DNA of 64,000 bases from positions 496,001 through 560,000 of the forward strand of contig JADJJL010000007.1 of the NCBI GenBank assembly GCA_016710265.1, read 5' to 3'. A program made the translations under genes and the position numbers. The notes below the pieces were generated by a model. That model saw only the letters and a list, made by a program, of their open reading frames with translations. It had not been told where the DNA came from and ran no database searches. Positions 8,718 to 17,963 of the stretch are shown here, piece after piece. How positions within the stretch are numbered: position 1 is the first letter of the stretch; each line of letters starts with the position of its first letter. Source of the stretch: Saprospiraceae bacterium. GTDB taxonomy: Bacteria; Bacteroidota; Bacteroidia; Chitinophagales; Saprospiraceae.

Positions 8718-10736
8718 ATGTCCCAAAATAATATTTTTAATCTCTACTTTTTTTTCACAATCTGTATCTGTCCATATTTCTCGTTTAGTCAAAACAATCT
8801 TCCGGAACTTCCACGTATCAATGAAAGCGATTATTGTTTTCCAGACACCAGTGGATATAAAAGAATCACGGTTGGGCCCATCGGTAGAGATTATACAGAT
8901 CTACAACTTGCATTAAATGCTGCAACTCCGAGGACTGTTTTGGTTTTAGATGCCAAGGCTATTTTTAGAGGGTCTTTTATTTTAAGAGATAAAGGTAAAA
9001 GCAATGATTGGATTGTATTGATTTCATCGCAAATGCAATTGCTACCTGTTTTTGGTGACAGAATTAAGCCAGGTGCCAACACCAATAACGCCACTTATCC
9101 TTTACAATCAGATGCGATGCCAAAACTGATCAGCATCAATCAAAGTGGCTTACCTACCATACGAACGGAGGTCAATGCCCACCGCTATTGGTTGGCAGGA
9201 ATTGATATTAGCATTGACCCCACTGTTCCACAAAGTTTTGGCTTGGTCAATTTGGGAGAAAGTGGTAGCTCGCAAAACAGTATAGACAAAGTACCTGAGT
9301 GGTTTTCGATGGATCGCTGTTATATCCATGGACAAGATCAGGCAAATGTGATGAAATATGGTGTGCGTCTTGATTGTAAAAATGGAGCTATTATTGGTTG
9401 CCATATTTCACAATTCCACAGTGTTGGTTTTGATGCACAAGCCATTTCAGGAGTCAATGGCCCCGGACCTTTTTACATTACCAACAACTACTTAGAAGGG
9501 GCAGGAGAAAATATTTTATTTGGAGGTGGAGCTCCAAGCATAGCTGGACTTGTTCCATCCGATATTTTAATTACTAAAAATTATTTTCACAAACCAAACT
9601 CTTGGAAGATAGGACATCCCACTTATGCTGGAAAACATTGGACCATTAAAAATCTATTTGAATTAAAAACAGGTAAACGCGTACTTCTGGAAGGAAATAT
9701 ATTGGAGAACTGCTGGGCAGATTTACCCATTGGTCAAAGTGGCTATGCCATATTATTAACCATACGAACTGAAAACGGAGGTTCTCCACAAGCGGATGTC
9801 AGTGATGTGACCATTCGTTCGAATATCATTCGTCATACCGGTGCTGGAATTTCAGTTTCAGGAAGTGATGATGGTAATGGAATTAAATCTAAACGAATAC
9901 TCATTGAAAACAATTTGATGTATGAAATAAATGGCCCACTTTATGGTGACAATAATATCAACGGACCCAATGTAGGAACAGCATTTCATTTAGGTGAACC
10001 AATAGATTTAACCATCAGACACAATACAATATTACATACTGGTGCCATCACCTGGGCGTATAAAACCATGACTGGTTTTAGTTTCACAGATAATTTATGT
10101 CATAGTTATATTTCTGCTGGTGGTTATCAAGGAATATATGGTCCTGGTGTTAATCAAGGGAATGCAACTTTTACTAGATATTTTCCCGACCTGACCGATG
10201 TGAGTTTGAGATTTCACAAAAATGTTTTGATTGGAGGAAATGCATCTAGGTATACCAATTTCAATACTTCTAGTACCAATTATTTTCCTCAATCAACGGT
10301 CAATGTTGGTTTTTTGGATTATGTAAATGGGTTTACAGATTATCGAAATTTCAATCTCACACTAAATAGCCCTTACTATAAAGCAGGTAGCGATATGGAA
10401 AACATTGGAGCAAATTTTATGACATTGGAAAAAGCGATTACCCCAGTTCCTATTTGCAATATAGTAAATAATACGCATGAGAAAATTAATCTACAAAATG
10501 CAATTCAAGTTTACCCCACTATATTTAATGAAGAAATCAATATCCAAAACGGAAACCATGATTTCATAGAAAGCGTACAAATCTTTAATATTGAGTCCAA
10601 ATTATTCCACCATCAAAAAAGTATAATCTCACCTTGCATAATTAAAACCAATGAATGGCCAGATGGTTTGTATTTTATAAAAATTGAGACAGCAAGCGGA
10701 ATCGAAACTTACAAGTTAATCAAAACTAATTATTGA
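8718..10736 (+). CDS. Right-handed beta-helix protein with T9SS sorting domain
   Basis: A 672-residue exported protein with a signal peptide ending near FSFSQ. The body (about residues 50-590) reads like a pectate-lyase-type right-handed parallel beta-helix. It has repeated short strands with Asn ladders, such as ITNNYLEGAGENILFGGG, VTIRSNIIRHTGAGISVSGS and LTIRHNTILHTGAITW. The last 80 residues are a T9SS type A sorting domain (AIQVYPTIFNEEINI...GLYFIKIE). Beta-helix proteins of this kind are usually polysaccharide-binding or polysaccharide-cleaving, but no catalytic residues can be named. It converges with dapA. Confidence 0.8.
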   Translation: MSQNNIFNLYFFFTICICPYFSFSQNNLPELPRINESDYCFPDTSGYKRITVGPIGRDYTDLQLALNAATPRTVLVLDAKAIFRGSFILRDKGKSNDWIVLISSQMQLLPVFGDRIKPGANTNNATYPLQSDAMPKLISINQSGLPTIRTEVNAHRYWLAGIDISIDPTVPQSFGLVNLGESGSSQNSIDKVPEWFSMDRCYIHGQDQANVMKYGVRLDCKNGAIIGCHISQFHSVGFDAQAISGVNGPGPFYITNNYLEGAGENILFGGGAPSIAGLVPSDILITKNYFHKPNSWKIGHPTYAGKHWTIKNLFELKTGKRVLLEGNILENCWADLPIGQSGYAILLTIRTENGGSPQADVSDVTIRSNIIRHTGAGISVSGSDDGNGIKSKRILIENNLMYEINGPLYGDNNINGPNVGTAFHLGEPIDLTIRHNTILHTGAITWAYKTMTGFSFTDNLCHSYISAGGYQGIYGPGVNQGNATFTRYFPDLTDVSLRFHKNVLIGGNASRYTNFNTSSTNYFPQSTVNVGFLDYVNGFTDYRNFNLTLNSPYYKAGSDMENIGANFMTLEKAITPVPICNIVNNTHEKINLQNAIQVYPTIFNEEINIQNGNHDFIESVQIFNIESKLFHHQKSIISPCIIKTNEWPDGLYFIKIETASGIETYKLIKTNY

Positions 10737-10796
10737 TAATTAATCTTCTGATTTGATTGAATTATGGGTCAGATATTAATTTTATAAAAACAGCTC

Positions 10797-11687
10797 TTAA
10801 TTTCCTATTCTATTCATTTCCAGCTGAAGGTTTTGAAAATTGGAATCAGACAATGGCACCAATGGTAAGCGCAATATATTTTTGCATAATCCTTTTATAT
10901 GACATGCAGCCTTTATTCCTGCAGGATTACCTTCCACATACAACCACTTATGTAAATCAAATAATTTTTGATTGAGTAATCTAGCTTGAGTATAATTGCC
11001 ATTACTTGCCGATCTGATCATTTCAGAAAACTCTGCAGGATATGCGTTTGCAATCACAGAAATAACACCATCACCACCTATACCCATTAGTCCAAGCGCC
11101 AATGGATCGTCTCCAGAAAGTACCAAGAAATGCGGTGGTCTATCTTTTAAAATTTTGGTAGCTTGTCCAAGATCACCTGAAGCTTCTTTAACAGCTGCAA
11201 ATTTTTCAGAAGCATGAGCCAACCTTAAACAGGTTTCAGCGGTAATGTTAGAAGCAGTTCTAGCAGGTACATTGTAGATGATGATGGGTAAGGGACTTGC
11301 TTTTTCAAAAGCCATGTAGTGTTGAAAAATTCCTTCCTGACTCGGCTTGTTGTAAGCTGGACTACTGGATAAAATCGCATCGATTCCGCTTGGGTCAAGC
11401 TCCAATAATTCATCCACCAGTTCAGCTGTATTGTTACCTCCTATTCCAACAATAAATTTTGCCCGTCCTCTATTGGTTTTCAATGAAAACTGAATCAATT
11501 CTTTTTTTTCGCTTTTGCTGAGGGTGACACTTTCACCTGTTGTACCCAAAACCACCAATGATTCTACACCTCCAAGTATGCAATGCTCAATCACTTTTTC
11601 TAGAGCATCAAAATCAATGGAACTGTCTTTTTTGAAAGGTGTAATCAATGCAACGCCTGTTCCTTTTAAAAAACCATAATCTGGCAT
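10797..11687 (-). CDS. dapA: 4-hydroxy-tetrahydrodipicolinate synthase
   Basis: A 296-residue enzyme that condenses pyruvate and aspartate semialdehyde, the first committed step of the lysine/diaminopimelate pathway. Visible hallmarks are GTTGES near the N-terminus, the active-site tyrosine in IIIYNVPARTA, and the Schiff-base lysine in FAAVKEASGD. The length matches the family. It lies 11 bp downstream of accA on the same strand, so the two probably share a transcript. Confidence 0.95.
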   Translation of the reverse strand: MPDYGFLKGTGVALITPFKKDSSIDFDALEKVIEHCILGGVESLVVLGTTGESVTLSKSEKKELIQFSLKTNRGRAKFIVGIGGNNTAELVDELLELDPSGIDAILSSSPAYNKPSQEGIFQHYMAFEKASPLPIIIYNVPARTASNITAETCLRLAHASEKFAAVKEASGDLGQATKILKDRPPHFLVLSGDDPLALGLMGIGGDGVISVIANAYPAEFSEMIRSASNGNYTQARLLNQKLFDLHKWLYVEGNPAGIKAACHIKGLCKNILRLPLVPLSDSNFQNLQLEMNRIGN

Positions 11688-11698
11688 AATTACCTATT

Positions 11699-12661
11699 TT
11701 AAATTTCTGCGGGAGACCCGTTCTCAATAAATTTACCCATTTTCACGTATTTGTCGATACGTTGATTTAACAATGTTTCAGTATCTAATAGATTTAATTC
11801 CTCTAATGTGGTTTTAATGTGTTTTTTAAGTGACTTTGCCATTTGTTCAGGATCAGAATGAGCTCCACCCAAAGGCTCTTTTACTATTCCATCAATCAAG
11901 CCAAATGAAGCCATATGGTCTGCTGTCAATTTTAATGCTTCTGCAGCTGTTTCTTTATAATCCCAGCTTCTCCATAGAATGGATGAACACGATTCAGGCG
12001 ATATAACCGAATACCAAGTATTTTCAAGCATAAAAACACGGTCTCCAACACCGATTCCCAAAGCGCCACCTGAAGCTCCTTCGCCAATGATATAGCACAT
12101 GATTGGAACTTTTAATTGAGCCATTTCAAATAAATTTCTAGCGATGGCTTCTGCTTGACCTCTTTCCTCTGCCTCAATTCCCGGGTAGGCTCCTGGTGTA
12201 TCTATAAAAGTCAAAACAGGAAAATTAAACTTTTCAGCCAATTTTAAAAGTCTTAAAGCTTTACGATAACCTTCTGGATTTGCCATCCCAAAATTGCGGT
12301 AGCTTCTGAGTTTTGTGGTTGTACCTTTTTGATGTCCAATAATTACAAAAGTCTGTTGATCAATCTGCCCAATACCTCCAACAATTGCTTTATCATCCTT
12401 TATTTGGCGATCTCCATGAAGTTCGGTAAATTTTTTGCAAATTTGAGAGATGTAATAAAGTGTGTAAGGCCTTTCCGGATGGCGTGAAAGTTGGACTTTT
12501 TGCCAACCAGTGAGATTTGAATATATTTCTTTTCTTTTGGCTTTTATTCTATTTTCAAGTTCGATTATTTGTCCAGACATGTCGATAGATCCTTCATCAG
12601 CAATTTTTTTGATTTGCTCCAATTGGTTATAAAGCGTCTCCAGTGCTTTCTCAAATTCCAT
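11699..12661 (-). CDS. accA: Acetyl-CoA carboxylase carboxyltransferase subunit alpha
   Basis: A 320-residue subunit of the acetyl-CoA carboxylase carboxyltransferase, which makes malonyl-CoA for fatty-acid synthesis with AccD. Conserved segments are the N-terminal MEFEKALETLYNQLEQIKK, TFIDTPGAYPGIEAEERGQ, and the oxyanion-hole glycines in GEGASGGALGIGVGDRV. I chose the ATG at 12661, because the family starts with this FEK helix; an in-frame ATG nine bases upstream is the alternative. It is upstream of and close to dapA. Confidence 0.95.
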   Translation of the reverse strand: MEFEKALETLYNQLEQIKKIADEGSIDMSGQIIELENRIKAKRKEIYSNLTGWQKVQLSRHPERPYTLYYISQICKKFTELHGDRQIKDDKAIVGGIGQIDQQTFVIIGHQKGTTTKLRSYRNFGMANPEGYRKALRLLKLAEKFNFPVLTFIDTPGAYPGIEAEERGQAEAIARNLFEMAQLKVPIMCYIIGEGASGGALGIGVGDRVFMLENTWYSVISPESCSSILWRSWDYKETAAEALKLTADHMASFGLIDGIVKEPLGGAHSDPEQMAKSLKKHIKTTLEELNLLDTETLLNQRIDKYVKMGKFIENGSPAEI

Positions 12662-12838
12662 AAATATCATACAGTCAACATTTTAGAAGGTAATTTTAAG
12701 TTTTGTGTCGAATTATTGAATAGCGAAAATACAACTTTGTGTTCAGTACGCTTGAATTCAATTAATTTTTAAATTTTATTTCCCAAATTCCAAAAATGTT
12801 CTAATTTTGCCACTCTTTTGATCAAATTTGATTCAAAA

Positions 12839-12912
12839 GATCGGTAGTACAGTTGGTTAGTATGCCGCCCTGTCATCCCCAAGTGAACTTGGGGACGGGT
12901 TCGAGACCAACA
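12839..12912 (+). pseudogene. Broken 5' copy of tRNA-Asp with a foreign hairpin
   Basis: Bases 12841-12875 are identical to the first 35 bases after GGA of the intact tRNA-Asp downstream, through the anticodon loop. The 3' half of the anticodon stem and the variable region are then replaced by a perfect 9-bp hairpin (TCCCCAAGT, loop GA, ACTTGGGGA; 12876-12895). A T-arm-like GGGTTCGAGACC follows, without a matching acceptor strand. It cannot fold as a tRNA. It lies about 120 bp before the real gene. Confidence 0.75.
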
Positions 12913-12957
12913 AAAGAAATTAAAAGAGAATCACAAAAGAGTGATTTAGAAAATATT

Positions 12958-13031
12958 GGATCGGTAGTACAGTTGGTTAGTATGCCGCCCTGTCACGGCG
13001 GAGGTCGCGGGTTCGAGTCCCGTCCGGTCCG
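12958..13031 (+). tRNA. tRNA-Asp (anticodon GTC)
   Basis: This is a 74-base cloverleaf. The acceptor strand GGATCGG pairs with CCGGTCC (one G-U), with discriminator G at 13031. The anticodon GTC is at 12992-12994 in the loop CTGTCAC, the anticodon stem is GCCGC/GCGGC, and the T arm is GCGGG-TTCGAGT-CCCGT. CCA is not encoded. A terminator follows directly. Confidence 0.95.
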
Positions 13032-13041
13032 CATTCGTAAT

Positions 13042-13070
13042 AGCCCTTCAAATTTTGAGGGGCTTTTTTT
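13042..13070 (+). terminator. Rho-independent terminator after tRNA-Asp
   Basis: AGCCCTTCAAA pairs with TTTTGAGGGGCT and is followed by seven T. It ends nine bases before the GIY-YIG start codon. Confidence 0.8.
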
Positions 13071-13078
13071 ATGAATTG

Positions 13079-13345
13079 ATGGAACACTACGTTTATATTA
13101 TTGAGAGCGAAATGGACGGTACCTTTTATAAAGGATACTCATTAAACCCATTGAAAAGATTGGAAGCACACAATGAAGGAGAAACAGAATTTAGTGCAAT
13201 GAAAATCCCTTGGAAACTAGTTTTCTTACAAAGTTATGCATCAAAGAAAGAAGCCTTGATTAGAGAAAGAGCATTGAAAAAATATAGCCGATCTCAAATT
13301 GAGCAATTATTATTAAGTACAAAAAATGAATTAAATAAGGAATAG
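13079..13345 (+). CDS. GIY-YIG nuclease superfamily protein
   Basis: An 88-residue single-domain protein starting MEHYVYIIESEMDGTFYKGY, which contains the Y-Y(V)-I and K-G-Y signature strands. The helix with the catalytic-type Arg follows (LNPLKRLEAHNEG). Small GIY-YIG proteins of this UvrC-endonuclease-like type are abundant in Bacteroidota, often in several copies and often next to tRNA genes. Most have no proven role. The ATG at 13079 is chosen because the frame further upstream runs through the tRNA terminator. A remnant of a second copy follows. Confidence 0.85.
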   Translation: MEHYVYIIESEMDGTFYKGYSLNPLKRLEAHNEGETEFSAMKIPWKLVFLQSYASKKEALIRERALKKYSRSQIEQLLLSTKNELNKE

Positions 13346-13360
13346 GAAGGAGCCCTGTTT

Positions 13361-13402
13361 ATGAATTGATGGAACACTATGTTTATAAAATTGAAAGTGT
13401 TT
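13361..13402 (+). pseudogene. Remnant of a second GIY-YIG gene (first codons only)
   Basis: From 13361 the sequence repeats the start of the upstream gene almost exactly, including the same nine bases before the ATG. It encodes MEHYVYKIESV and then loses similarity within about 15 codons. It looks like the left end of a duplicated GIY-YIG gene whose body was deleted or replaced. Confidence 0.65.
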
Positions 13403-13416
13403 TGAGTACACTTTCT

Positions 13417-13983
13417 TTATTCATCTTTCTGTTCATCAACTTCACCCATTATTTTCTTAGATGGGAATCTGGCTTCTGTAGAAAGTAATAATCCTTTGGT
13501 AAAATTTTGATCGGATTCAAATCCGTAAGCATGGATCACCTCTTCTTCTCGTGATAAACGTACAAATTTATCGGTATATACTCTTTTTGATCTTTCATCC
13601 CAAATGAGTTCAGAAGTTTCTAATTTTTCTCCTTTAGGATTATCCAAAACTACATTTTCAGTGAGATAGGTTTTACCTTCATCGGGTACGCGAATGGCAT
13701 ATTTTGCGCTGAGGATATTGGTAATTTCTCCATTGGCATAAAATACAGCCTTCATTCCATTGGGAAATTCATCCTTACTAACTCCTTGTTTAAAATACCT
13801 AATCATGACCGGAGCTATAACTCTTAGTATTAATTGGCCGGTGTCCGTATAAATTAGTTCTACATCAGTAAGATATTCCTTGTCTAGTAAATCGACTGCC
13901 TCCTGATCAGATAATTCTTTGCTGGGTTCATTACAAGCAACAGAAACTAAAATAAATAAATAAGCAAATAAAATCCTTATCAT
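13417..13983 (-). CDS. lptC: LPS export system lipoprotein LptC
   Basis: A 188-residue protein with a lipoprotein signal (FILVSVACNE, lipobox cysteine at residue 17). It is followed by the LptC beta-jellyroll seen in Bacteroidota members (DVELIYTDTGQLILRVIAPVM, then FPNGMKAVFYANGEI). LptC hands lipopolysaccharide from the LptBFG ABC transporter to LptA across the periplasm. Its start overlaps the stop of the upstream T9SS gene by four bases (ATGA), so the two are translationally coupled. The charged tail (GEVDEQKDE) is not conserved in the family. Confidence 0.8.
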   Translation of the reverse strand: MIRILFAYLFILVSVACNEPSKELSDQEAVDLLDKEYLTDVELIYTDTGQLILRVIAPVMIRYFKQGVSKDEFPNGMKAVFYANGEITNILSAKYAIRVPDEGKTYLTENVVLDNPKGEKLETSELIWDERSKRVYTDKFVRLSREEEVIHAYGFESDQNFTKGLLLSTEARFPSKKIMGEVDEQKDE

Positions 13984-16055
13984 CGAATGACGGTCAAATC
14001 ACCTGAAAATTCAATGACGGTATCATCTATAAAGCGTGCTTTTACGATCCAGGCATAAACTCCTGGTAAGGCATGTTGAGCACCGACCTTTCCATCCCAT
14101 AACTGATAATAATCAGCCACTGGAATATTTTCTCTGCTATAAACCCTGCCACCCCAACGGTCATACACTTCTACCAAATCAAATCCTGCAAGTCCCTGAT
14201 CCAAAGAACTTGAGAAAAAATCATTGATGTTATCACTGTTGACAGAAATGGCATTTGGGAAATATAAAGGATAAGGTTTTAGAACTTTTATAAAAACAGA
14301 ATCCAATCCAAAACAACCATTTTGATCAGTAGTCGTCACTTTTACAAATCCATCTTTTAATGGAACAAAATTTACAGATGCACAATCAATACAATTCTGA
14401 GGTATGCCATCCCATTGATATTTATAAACATTGGCAGGAGAGACTAAAGCATTAAGATCCACCCTGTCTCCTAAAGTGATCGTTAGGTCCGGTCCTAAAT
14501 CGACAACAATCGGTGGAGGCTGATCAATAAATACATTAACCCAAGTTTCGCATCCTTTGGCATCTTGTATAAAAATTCGGTAGGATCCTGCTGCCAATTG
14601 ACCAATTTCTTTGATGGGATAATAGCTGATTCCGTCTAAACTAAACTGATAAAATCTTTCTTGAGTTTCTGCATCAATATATGGAGAACCTGCTTGGCCA
14701 CGAAAAACAATTTTTCCATTTTTATCACCAAAACATTTCACATGGATTACACTATCAATCAGTAAACGTAATGTTGGAATATCTTCACAACATGGCAACA
14801 CATCAATCCTCCTCACTTCTGTCAATTTACATCCAGTATTGGTTTCCAATGTAAGCGTAATGAATTTTTCACCAAAAGAATAATAATTGACTTTATGCGG
14901 TCCAACCCCAGATGCAGTTTGAGGTATGGCGTCCACCCCAAAATTCCATTCTCTGACCCTTATCCCTCCACTATAAATGGTAGAATCCAAAGCAGAAAAA
15001 TCAGTATCGCATTTTAACCCCTCAGACGGGGAAACTATAAAAGTTGGATCTGGGCCGTCAAATTCACAATCACCCCACTCTATGCTAAAACCTACGCCAG
15101 TGTTTGTAAAATTATTAATTACAAGGGTATAAGCCTTCCCAGCCTGCATGGGTAAAAATCGACTAAAGCCATCTTCTCCAGCATTACAATTAAAATTTTC
15201 TTCTGTATCAGATGAAGTCAAATTTAATCCGGTTTTACCCGTGGCCCCAGTACAAGGTGGCGCAGTAGCATTGCATCTATGCACAATTTTATTGGAACAA
15301 TTATGAACACCATTGGGTAATTCATAGACTGCAAAATCGATGTCATCACCAGGGTTAAGTGGAGTGATGGTAAATGTTAAATTACAATCCGTTTTTGCGA
15401 TCCAGGTGTACCAAGTAGATTGGGATTCAGATTGATTCGAACCACCTTCTCCCAAACATGAATTACTAGCTTCATTGCCATCCAATCCTGATCCGCTAAA
15501 GGTTTGATTGACAAAAGGATTGTTGTTGCACAAAACGGTCGCGTTTCTGCAATCTTGCTCTGCCTTTGCAGGTGGAAAAAAATTATTAATACAAACTTGA
15601 AAAGTGCCCGTGGCATTGTTTAATCCTGCAACCCGAACCAAATAATCTCGACCCACAATCAGTCCAGCTTCATACATGGAAATGACTCCATTGTTACTTC
15701 TGGCACAATTGACTTCCGACAATGTGCCTCCACAAACACCAGTGTACATGGAAGCCATCATCTGAGTGATGGTACCCCCTGAATTTCCCAATGGGTTTTG
15801 ACCAATGATGGTAAAAGCAACATCTGAGGCAAATGCTCTGAAACTAAACCAAACGTCTGGAGAAACCCCAGGCCAACAGGTGGAAGGACCATATCCAGAA
15901 AGTGTTGCCGCAACTACTGTAAACTCACCTACTCGACTACAGTATTTGGTAATATCTGAGAGTCTGACTGGATTCGAACAATCATCATTGACTGGCTGTG
16001 CCATAAGGACGTGGATGCCAAGTAGATATAAAAATAACGTTAAACTATTCTTCAT
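13980..16055 (-). CDS. T9SS type B (gliding-associated C-terminal) surface protein
   Basis: A 691-residue exported protein with signal peptide MKNSLTLFLYLLGIHVLMAQ. It contains two related Cys-rich domains with the pattern NDDCSNPVRL / EQDCRNATVL...WYTW, a PKD-like segment (TDFSALDSTI...VREWNFGVD), and a SprB-like segment (IHVKCFGDKNGKIVF). The last 90 residues form the CHU_C/gliding-motility type B sorting domain (YFPNAISVNSDNINDFF...FDLVEVYDRWGG). Such proteins travel through the T9SS to the cell surface. It is directly upstream of lptC with a 4-base overlap. No enzymatic motif is seen; an adhesin is a plausible but untested role. Confidence 0.85.
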   Translation of the reverse strand: MKNSLTLFLYLLGIHVLMAQPVNDDCSNPVRLSDITKYCSRVGEFTVVAATLSGYGPSTCWPGVSPDVWFSFRAFASDVAFTIIGQNPLGNSGGTITQMMASMYTGVCGGTLSEVNCARSNNGVISMYEAGLIVGRDYLVRVAGLNNATGTFQVCINNFFPPAKAEQDCRNATVLCNNNPFVNQTFSGSGLDGNEASNSCLGEGGSNQSESQSTWYTWIAKTDCNLTFTITPLNPGDDIDFAVYELPNGVHNCSNKIVHRCNATAPPCTGATGKTGLNLTSSDTEENFNCNAGEDGFSRFLPMQAGKAYTLVINNFTNTGVGFSIEWGDCEFDGPDPTFIVSPSEGLKCDTDFSALDSTIYSGGIRVREWNFGVDAIPQTASGVGPHKVNYYSFGEKFITLTLETNTGCKLTEVRRIDVLPCCEDIPTLRLLIDSVIHVKCFGDKNGKIVFRGQAGSPYIDAETQERFYQFSLDGISYYPIKEIGQLAAGSYRIFIQDAKGCETWVNVFIDQPPPIVVDLGPDLTITLGDRVDLNALVSPANVYKYQWDGIPQNCIDCASVNFVPLKDGFVKVTTTDQNGCFGLDSVFIKVLKPYPLYFPNAISVNSDNINDFFSSSLDQGLAGFDLVEVYDRWGGRVYSRENIPVADYYQLWDGKVGAQHALPGVYAWIVKARFIDDTVIEFSGDLTVIR

Positions 16056-16183
16056 TTTGTTGTCGTTGGTAATTTAGTAGACGACATAAGTAACAATAAT
16101 GTGTCACTATGTATTAAAATTAACGCTAAATTAGCACAATTAGCATATTATATTAAAGCTAGTTCGTGATATTCCTTCAAAAT

Positions 16184-16918
16184 ATGGTGCATTCTACTAA
16201 TTTTGCCCTAAAATCAAGCCTTTTGTTTACAATTCCCAATTTAATTACGGCTGTCAACCTTTTCCTGGGTTGCATAAATTGCAGTTTAATTGCAATGGGT
16301 TACTGGGAATACAGTCTTTGGCTATTTGGTGGCTGTTTATTGGCTGATTTATTGGATGGTTATATTGCCAGAAAAATGGGCCTTTCTTCAGATTTGGGCA
16401 TCCAATTGGATTCTTTGGCTGATGTGATCTCTTTTGGTTTAGCTCCAGGTCTCATCGCTTTTCAATTATTAGCGACATTCGATATACCAGGGCTTATGTA
16501 CTTGGGGTTTTTACTTCCTGTGGCTTCTGCTTTCAGATTGGCCAGATTTAATCTTAAATTGAATTCCAGTTCAATACATTTTCAGGGATTGCCTGTGCCA
16601 GCCATGGCTATTTTTATGGCGGGATTAATTCCCATTGGACAAAAAATACTTTTTTTTCAAAACCTCTTTACTTCCAGTCCAATTCCAATGGTCATCTGTA
16701 TTATTTTCCTAAGCGGGTGTATGATTTCAACTTTGCCCATCATTAAATTTGAACCCAATTTTAATTGGTTAAAAGATCATTTTCTCTTATCCATTTTATT
16801 AGTGATTTGTTTGATTGGAATTGCCTTGGGCTATATTCTTTTTTTATCATTGCTTATCATTTTATATATACTTATGAGTTATCTAACTTTAATTAAATTT
16901 TCTAAAAAAACCATATGA
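16184..16918 (+). CDS. pssA: CDP-diacylglycerol--serine O-phosphatidyltransferase
   Basis: An integral inner-membrane enzyme of about 244 residues that makes phosphatidylserine, the precursor of phosphatidylethanolamine. The CDP-alcohol phosphotransferase signature D-x2-DG-x2-AR-x8-G-x3-D-x3-D is complete (from DLLDGYIAR to the aspartates of IQLDSLADV). Several hydrophobic helices follow. The ATG at 16184 is preferred; an in-frame GTG lies at 16166. The stop overlaps purS by four bases, so pssA-purS-rsmI is probably one operon. Confidence 0.92.
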   Translation: MVHSTNFALKSSLLFTIPNLITAVNLFLGCINCSLIAMGYWEYSLWLFGGCLLADLLDGYIARKMGLSSDLGIQLDSLADVISFGLAPGLIAFQLLATFDIPGLMYLGFLLPVASAFRLARFNLKLNSSSIHFQGLPVPAMAIFMAGLIPIGQKILFFQNLFTSSPIPMVICIIFLSGCMISTLPIIKFEPNFNWLKDHFLLSILLVICLIGIALGYILFLSLLIILYILMSYLTLIKFSKKTI

Positions 16919-17169
16919 AAAAATATCAAATCCATATCGACATCATGCCACATAAGGAGCTTTTAGATCCACAAGGCAAAACTGTTACCCTCAATATGCC
17001 ACATATGGATATTCACGGAGTGGATGATGTGAGAATTGGAAAACACATTCAAATGACTGTACAAGCCAGTAATGAGGCTTCTGCGGCAGAAATTGCAGAA
17101 AACTCATGTAAAAAATTATTGGCCAATTTAATCACAGAAACTTTTACTTATAAAATTTCAGAAATTTAA
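16915..17169 (+). CDS. purS: Phosphoribosylformylglycinamidine synthase subunit PurS
   Basis: An 84-residue small subunit of the three-part FGAM synthase (PurS-PurQ-PurL) of purine biosynthesis. It shows the family pattern: a first strand (KKYQIHIDIMPHKELLDPQG), then VDDVRIGKHI, and an Ala-rich helix ending in CKKLLANLI. It starts inside the pssA stop codon (ATGA) and lies 2 bp before rsmI. purQ and purL are not in this window. Confidence 0.9.
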   Translation: MKKYQIHIDIMPHKELLDPQGKTVTLNMPHMDIHGVDDVRIGKHIQMTVQASNEASAAEIAENSCKKLLANLITETFTYKISEI

Positions 17170-17171
17170 TT

Positions 17172-17855
17172 TTGCTTTATCTTGTCCCTACACCTATTGG
17201 CAACAAAGGCGACATGACCAGCCGGGCCATCGAAGTTTTACAAAGCTGTGATCTGATATTGGCAGAAGATACCAGGGTCAGCAAACCATTTCTAAAACAT
17301 CTTGGCATTGAAAAAGAAGTAAAAAGTTTCCACAGTCACAATGAACATCGCATTCAAAACAATGTGATTGAATTATTAAAATCCGGAAAAAATATTGCAC
17401 TGATTTCGGATGCGGGTACCCCTGGAATTTCTGATCCTGCTTTTTTATTGGTCAGGGCATGCAGAGAAGCTTTAATTGATGTTTGTGCATTGCCAGGTGC
17501 AACAGCATTTGTGCCAGCATTGGTTGCTTCGGGTTTACCAGCCGATAAATTTTTCTTTCAAGGCTTTTTACCACAAAAAAAAGGAAGACAAACGCAATTA
17601 AAATGGTTGGCTACACTTCCTTGTACCATCATCATTTATGAAGCTCCTCACAGGGTTGAAAAATTATTGACTGAGTGTATTAACACATTTGGAGAAGAAC
17701 GCTTGGCTTGTTTTGTCAAAGAAATTTCCAAGATGTTTGAAAAATATATCTGTGGAACATTGGCAGAAATTAAGGTTAAGCTAGAATCCGAGAAAATTTT
17801 GGGCGAATGGGTGGTGATCATTGGACCTCCGAATAATAAAAGGGAAGAGGATTAA
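17172..17855 (+). CDS. rsmI: 16S rRNA (cytidine(1402)-2'-O)-methyltransferase
   Basis: A 227-residue SAM-dependent enzyme that 2'-O-methylates C1402 in the ribosomal P site. The family blocks are plain: LYLVPTPIGNKGDMTSRA, LAEDTR, ALISDAGTPGISDP, LPGATAFVPALVASGLP and FQGFLPQKKGR. No ATG is available. The TTG at 17172 gives the exact family N-terminus (M-LYLVPTPIGN) two bases after the purS stop, so TTG is very likely the true start. The C-terminal domain of the E. coli protein is missing, as is normal for shorter members. Confidence 0.93.
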   Translation: MLYLVPTPIGNKGDMTSRAIEVLQSCDLILAEDTRVSKPFLKHLGIEKEVKSFHSHNEHRIQNNVIELLKSGKNIALISDAGTPGISDPAFLLVRACREALIDVCALPGATAFVPALVASGLPADKFFFQGFLPQKKGRQTQLKWLATLPCTIIIYEAPHRVEKLLTECINTFGEERLACFVKEISKMFEKYICGTLAEIKVKLESEKILGEWVVIIGPPNNKREED

Positions 17856-17963
17856 TACTAATTGTATTTATATATTAGTCCAATAAAATTTATAAAACGA
17901 AGACTGATCTATCATGTTTGCAGTTTGACAAGTCCACACCATTAGTTTAGTGTCGCAGGATAC

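Noticed and set aside
10757..10975. Short plus-strand frame over the end of dapA
   Set aside because: It lies mostly opposite dapA and has no recognisable features.
12853..13074. Open frame running through both tRNA-Asp sequences
   Set aside because: It is the translation of the tRNA and its broken copy and has no codon signature of a protein gene.
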